Shown here piece by piece: positions 14,572 through 15,063 of a DNA stretch of 15,063 nt. The translations under genes and the position numbers were made by a program. The notes under the pieces were generated by a model, which had not been told where the DNA came from, searched no databases, and was given only the letters and a program-made list of their open reading frames with translations. The stretch comes from Gammaproteobacteria bacterium (GTDB lineage Bacteria > Pseudomonadota > Gammaproteobacteria > UBA12402), in contig JANQHY010000247.1 in assembly GCA_028282395.1 (NCBI GenBank), forward strand, positions 1-15,063, in the 5' to 3' direction. How positions within the stretch are numbered: the stretch's first letter is position 1; the number at the start of each line of letters is the position of its first letter.

Positions 14572-15063
14572 ATGAAAATTGCTTTACTCTGTGGCGGCCC
14601 GTCACTGGAACGCGGCATCTCGCTTAACTCGGCACGCTCAGTGCTTGATCATCTTGCTGGCGATGATATCACTATCTCCCCGATCTACTTTGACGAACAG
14701 TGCGCCGCCTATCCAATCTCAACATCAACACTTTATTGCAATACCCCGGCAGATTTTGACTTCAAACTGCGCCATCAACAGCTTCCCCTTGATGAAGCAA
14801 CACTGGTAGAAACCCTGAAAAGTGCTGATCTGACGCTCTCTGTAATCCATGGCGCCTTTGGCGAAGATGGTGAAATCCAGGAGTTTCTCCAACGCCACCA
14901 GATCCCTTTTATTGGCAGTGATGCCGATGCTTGCCATCTTGCTTTCGATAAATTCCGCGCTAATGAATATATTAACAAAAAAGGCTTTTTTACCTTACCG
15001 TCGCTGCTGTTAACAGCAGAGGATGGCATTGACATCGAAGCAATCGAAACATTTTTTCACCAG
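14572..15063 (+). CDS. D-alanine-D-alanine ligase family protein, N-terminal part (runs off the window)
   Basis: The first 164 residues belong to the Ddl/ATP-grasp family, which joins two D-alanines for the peptidoglycan stem. CGGPSLERGISLNSARSVLDHL corresponds to the GGxSxExxVSLxSG start of Ddl. HGAFGEDGEIQEFLQRHQIP followed by FIGSDADACHLAFDK corresponds to the HGxxGEDGxxQ...PYxGSxxxAxxxxMDK region that begins the central domain. The start has AAGGA five bases before ATG. The ERGISLNSARS variant differs from the usual EREVSL, so this may be a Ddl-like subfamily (as I recall from Legionella-type bacteria) rather than the main cell-wall ligase. ATP-binding and C-terminal catalytic residues lie outside the window. 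It has its own promoter. Confidence 0.88.
   Translation, partial: MKIALLCGGPSLERGISLNSARSVLDHLAGDDITISPIYFDEQCAAYPISTSTLYCNTPADFDFKLRHQQLPLDEATLVETLKSADLTLSVIHGAFGEDGEIQEFLQRHQIPFIGSDADACHLAFDKFRANEYINKKGFFTLPSLLLTAEDGIDIEAIETFFHQ

Overview
The window looks like the chromosome of a gammaproteobacterium with moderate-to-low GC, possibly a host-associated one of the Legionellales/Coxiella kind. The evidence is the housekeeping content (aspS, FmdB-type protein, DUF502 membrane protein, miaA, mutL, tsaE, nnr, birA, a D-Ala-D-Ala-ligase-like gene) plus two unrecognised proteins with effector-like features. The assignment is inference from gene content and protein style; no rRNA or tRNA was seen.

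Layout. Bases 1-263 hold the N-terminus of aspartyl-tRNA synthetase (minus strand, cut by the window edge). A roughly 450-base AT-rich gap follows, then an AT-rich plus-strand orphan gene (725-1615) rich in Lys and Asn with a strongly basic patch. It sits between aspS and the DUF502/FmdB pair (1630-2600). From 2681 to 7484 runs a tightly packed minus-strand genome-maintenance cluster, transcribed nnrE > nnrD > tsaE > mutL > miaA. Its joins are overlaps or gaps of at most ten bases. The nnr gene, usually one fused protein, is split here into epimerase and dehydratase genes, and neither amiB nor hfq occupies its usual Enterobacteria-type place.

Bases 7582-8268 encode a short BirA that keeps the biotin-protein ligase core but lacks the N-terminal winged helix and most of the C-terminal domain. 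Six bases upstream of it ends the dominant feature of the window, a 1759-residue cytoplasmic-looking protein (8275-13554). Its N-terminal region matches the layout of a clan-CE cysteine protease/acetyltransferase (ULP/YopJ type) but has Ser where the catalytic Cys should be. Further on it carries three copies of a Trp-Pro box, a tandem pair of about 100-residue repeats, a basic helical segment and two Pro-rich linkers. A 45-codon reading frame lies eight bases upstream of it on the same strand.

On the plus strand, 13860-14372 holds a consensus sigma-70 promoter driving a small exported protein. A hairpin, a second promoter and the 5' part of a D-Ala-D-Ala-ligase-like gene (14572 to the end) follow. 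The housekeeping genes serve translation fidelity (aspS, miaA, tsaE), repair (mutL, nnr) and cofactor or wall metabolism (birA, ddl). The giant gene and the 725-1615 gene are the accessory content. They share one short, nearly identical stretch (DDIDETY), the only direct sequence link seen between them.
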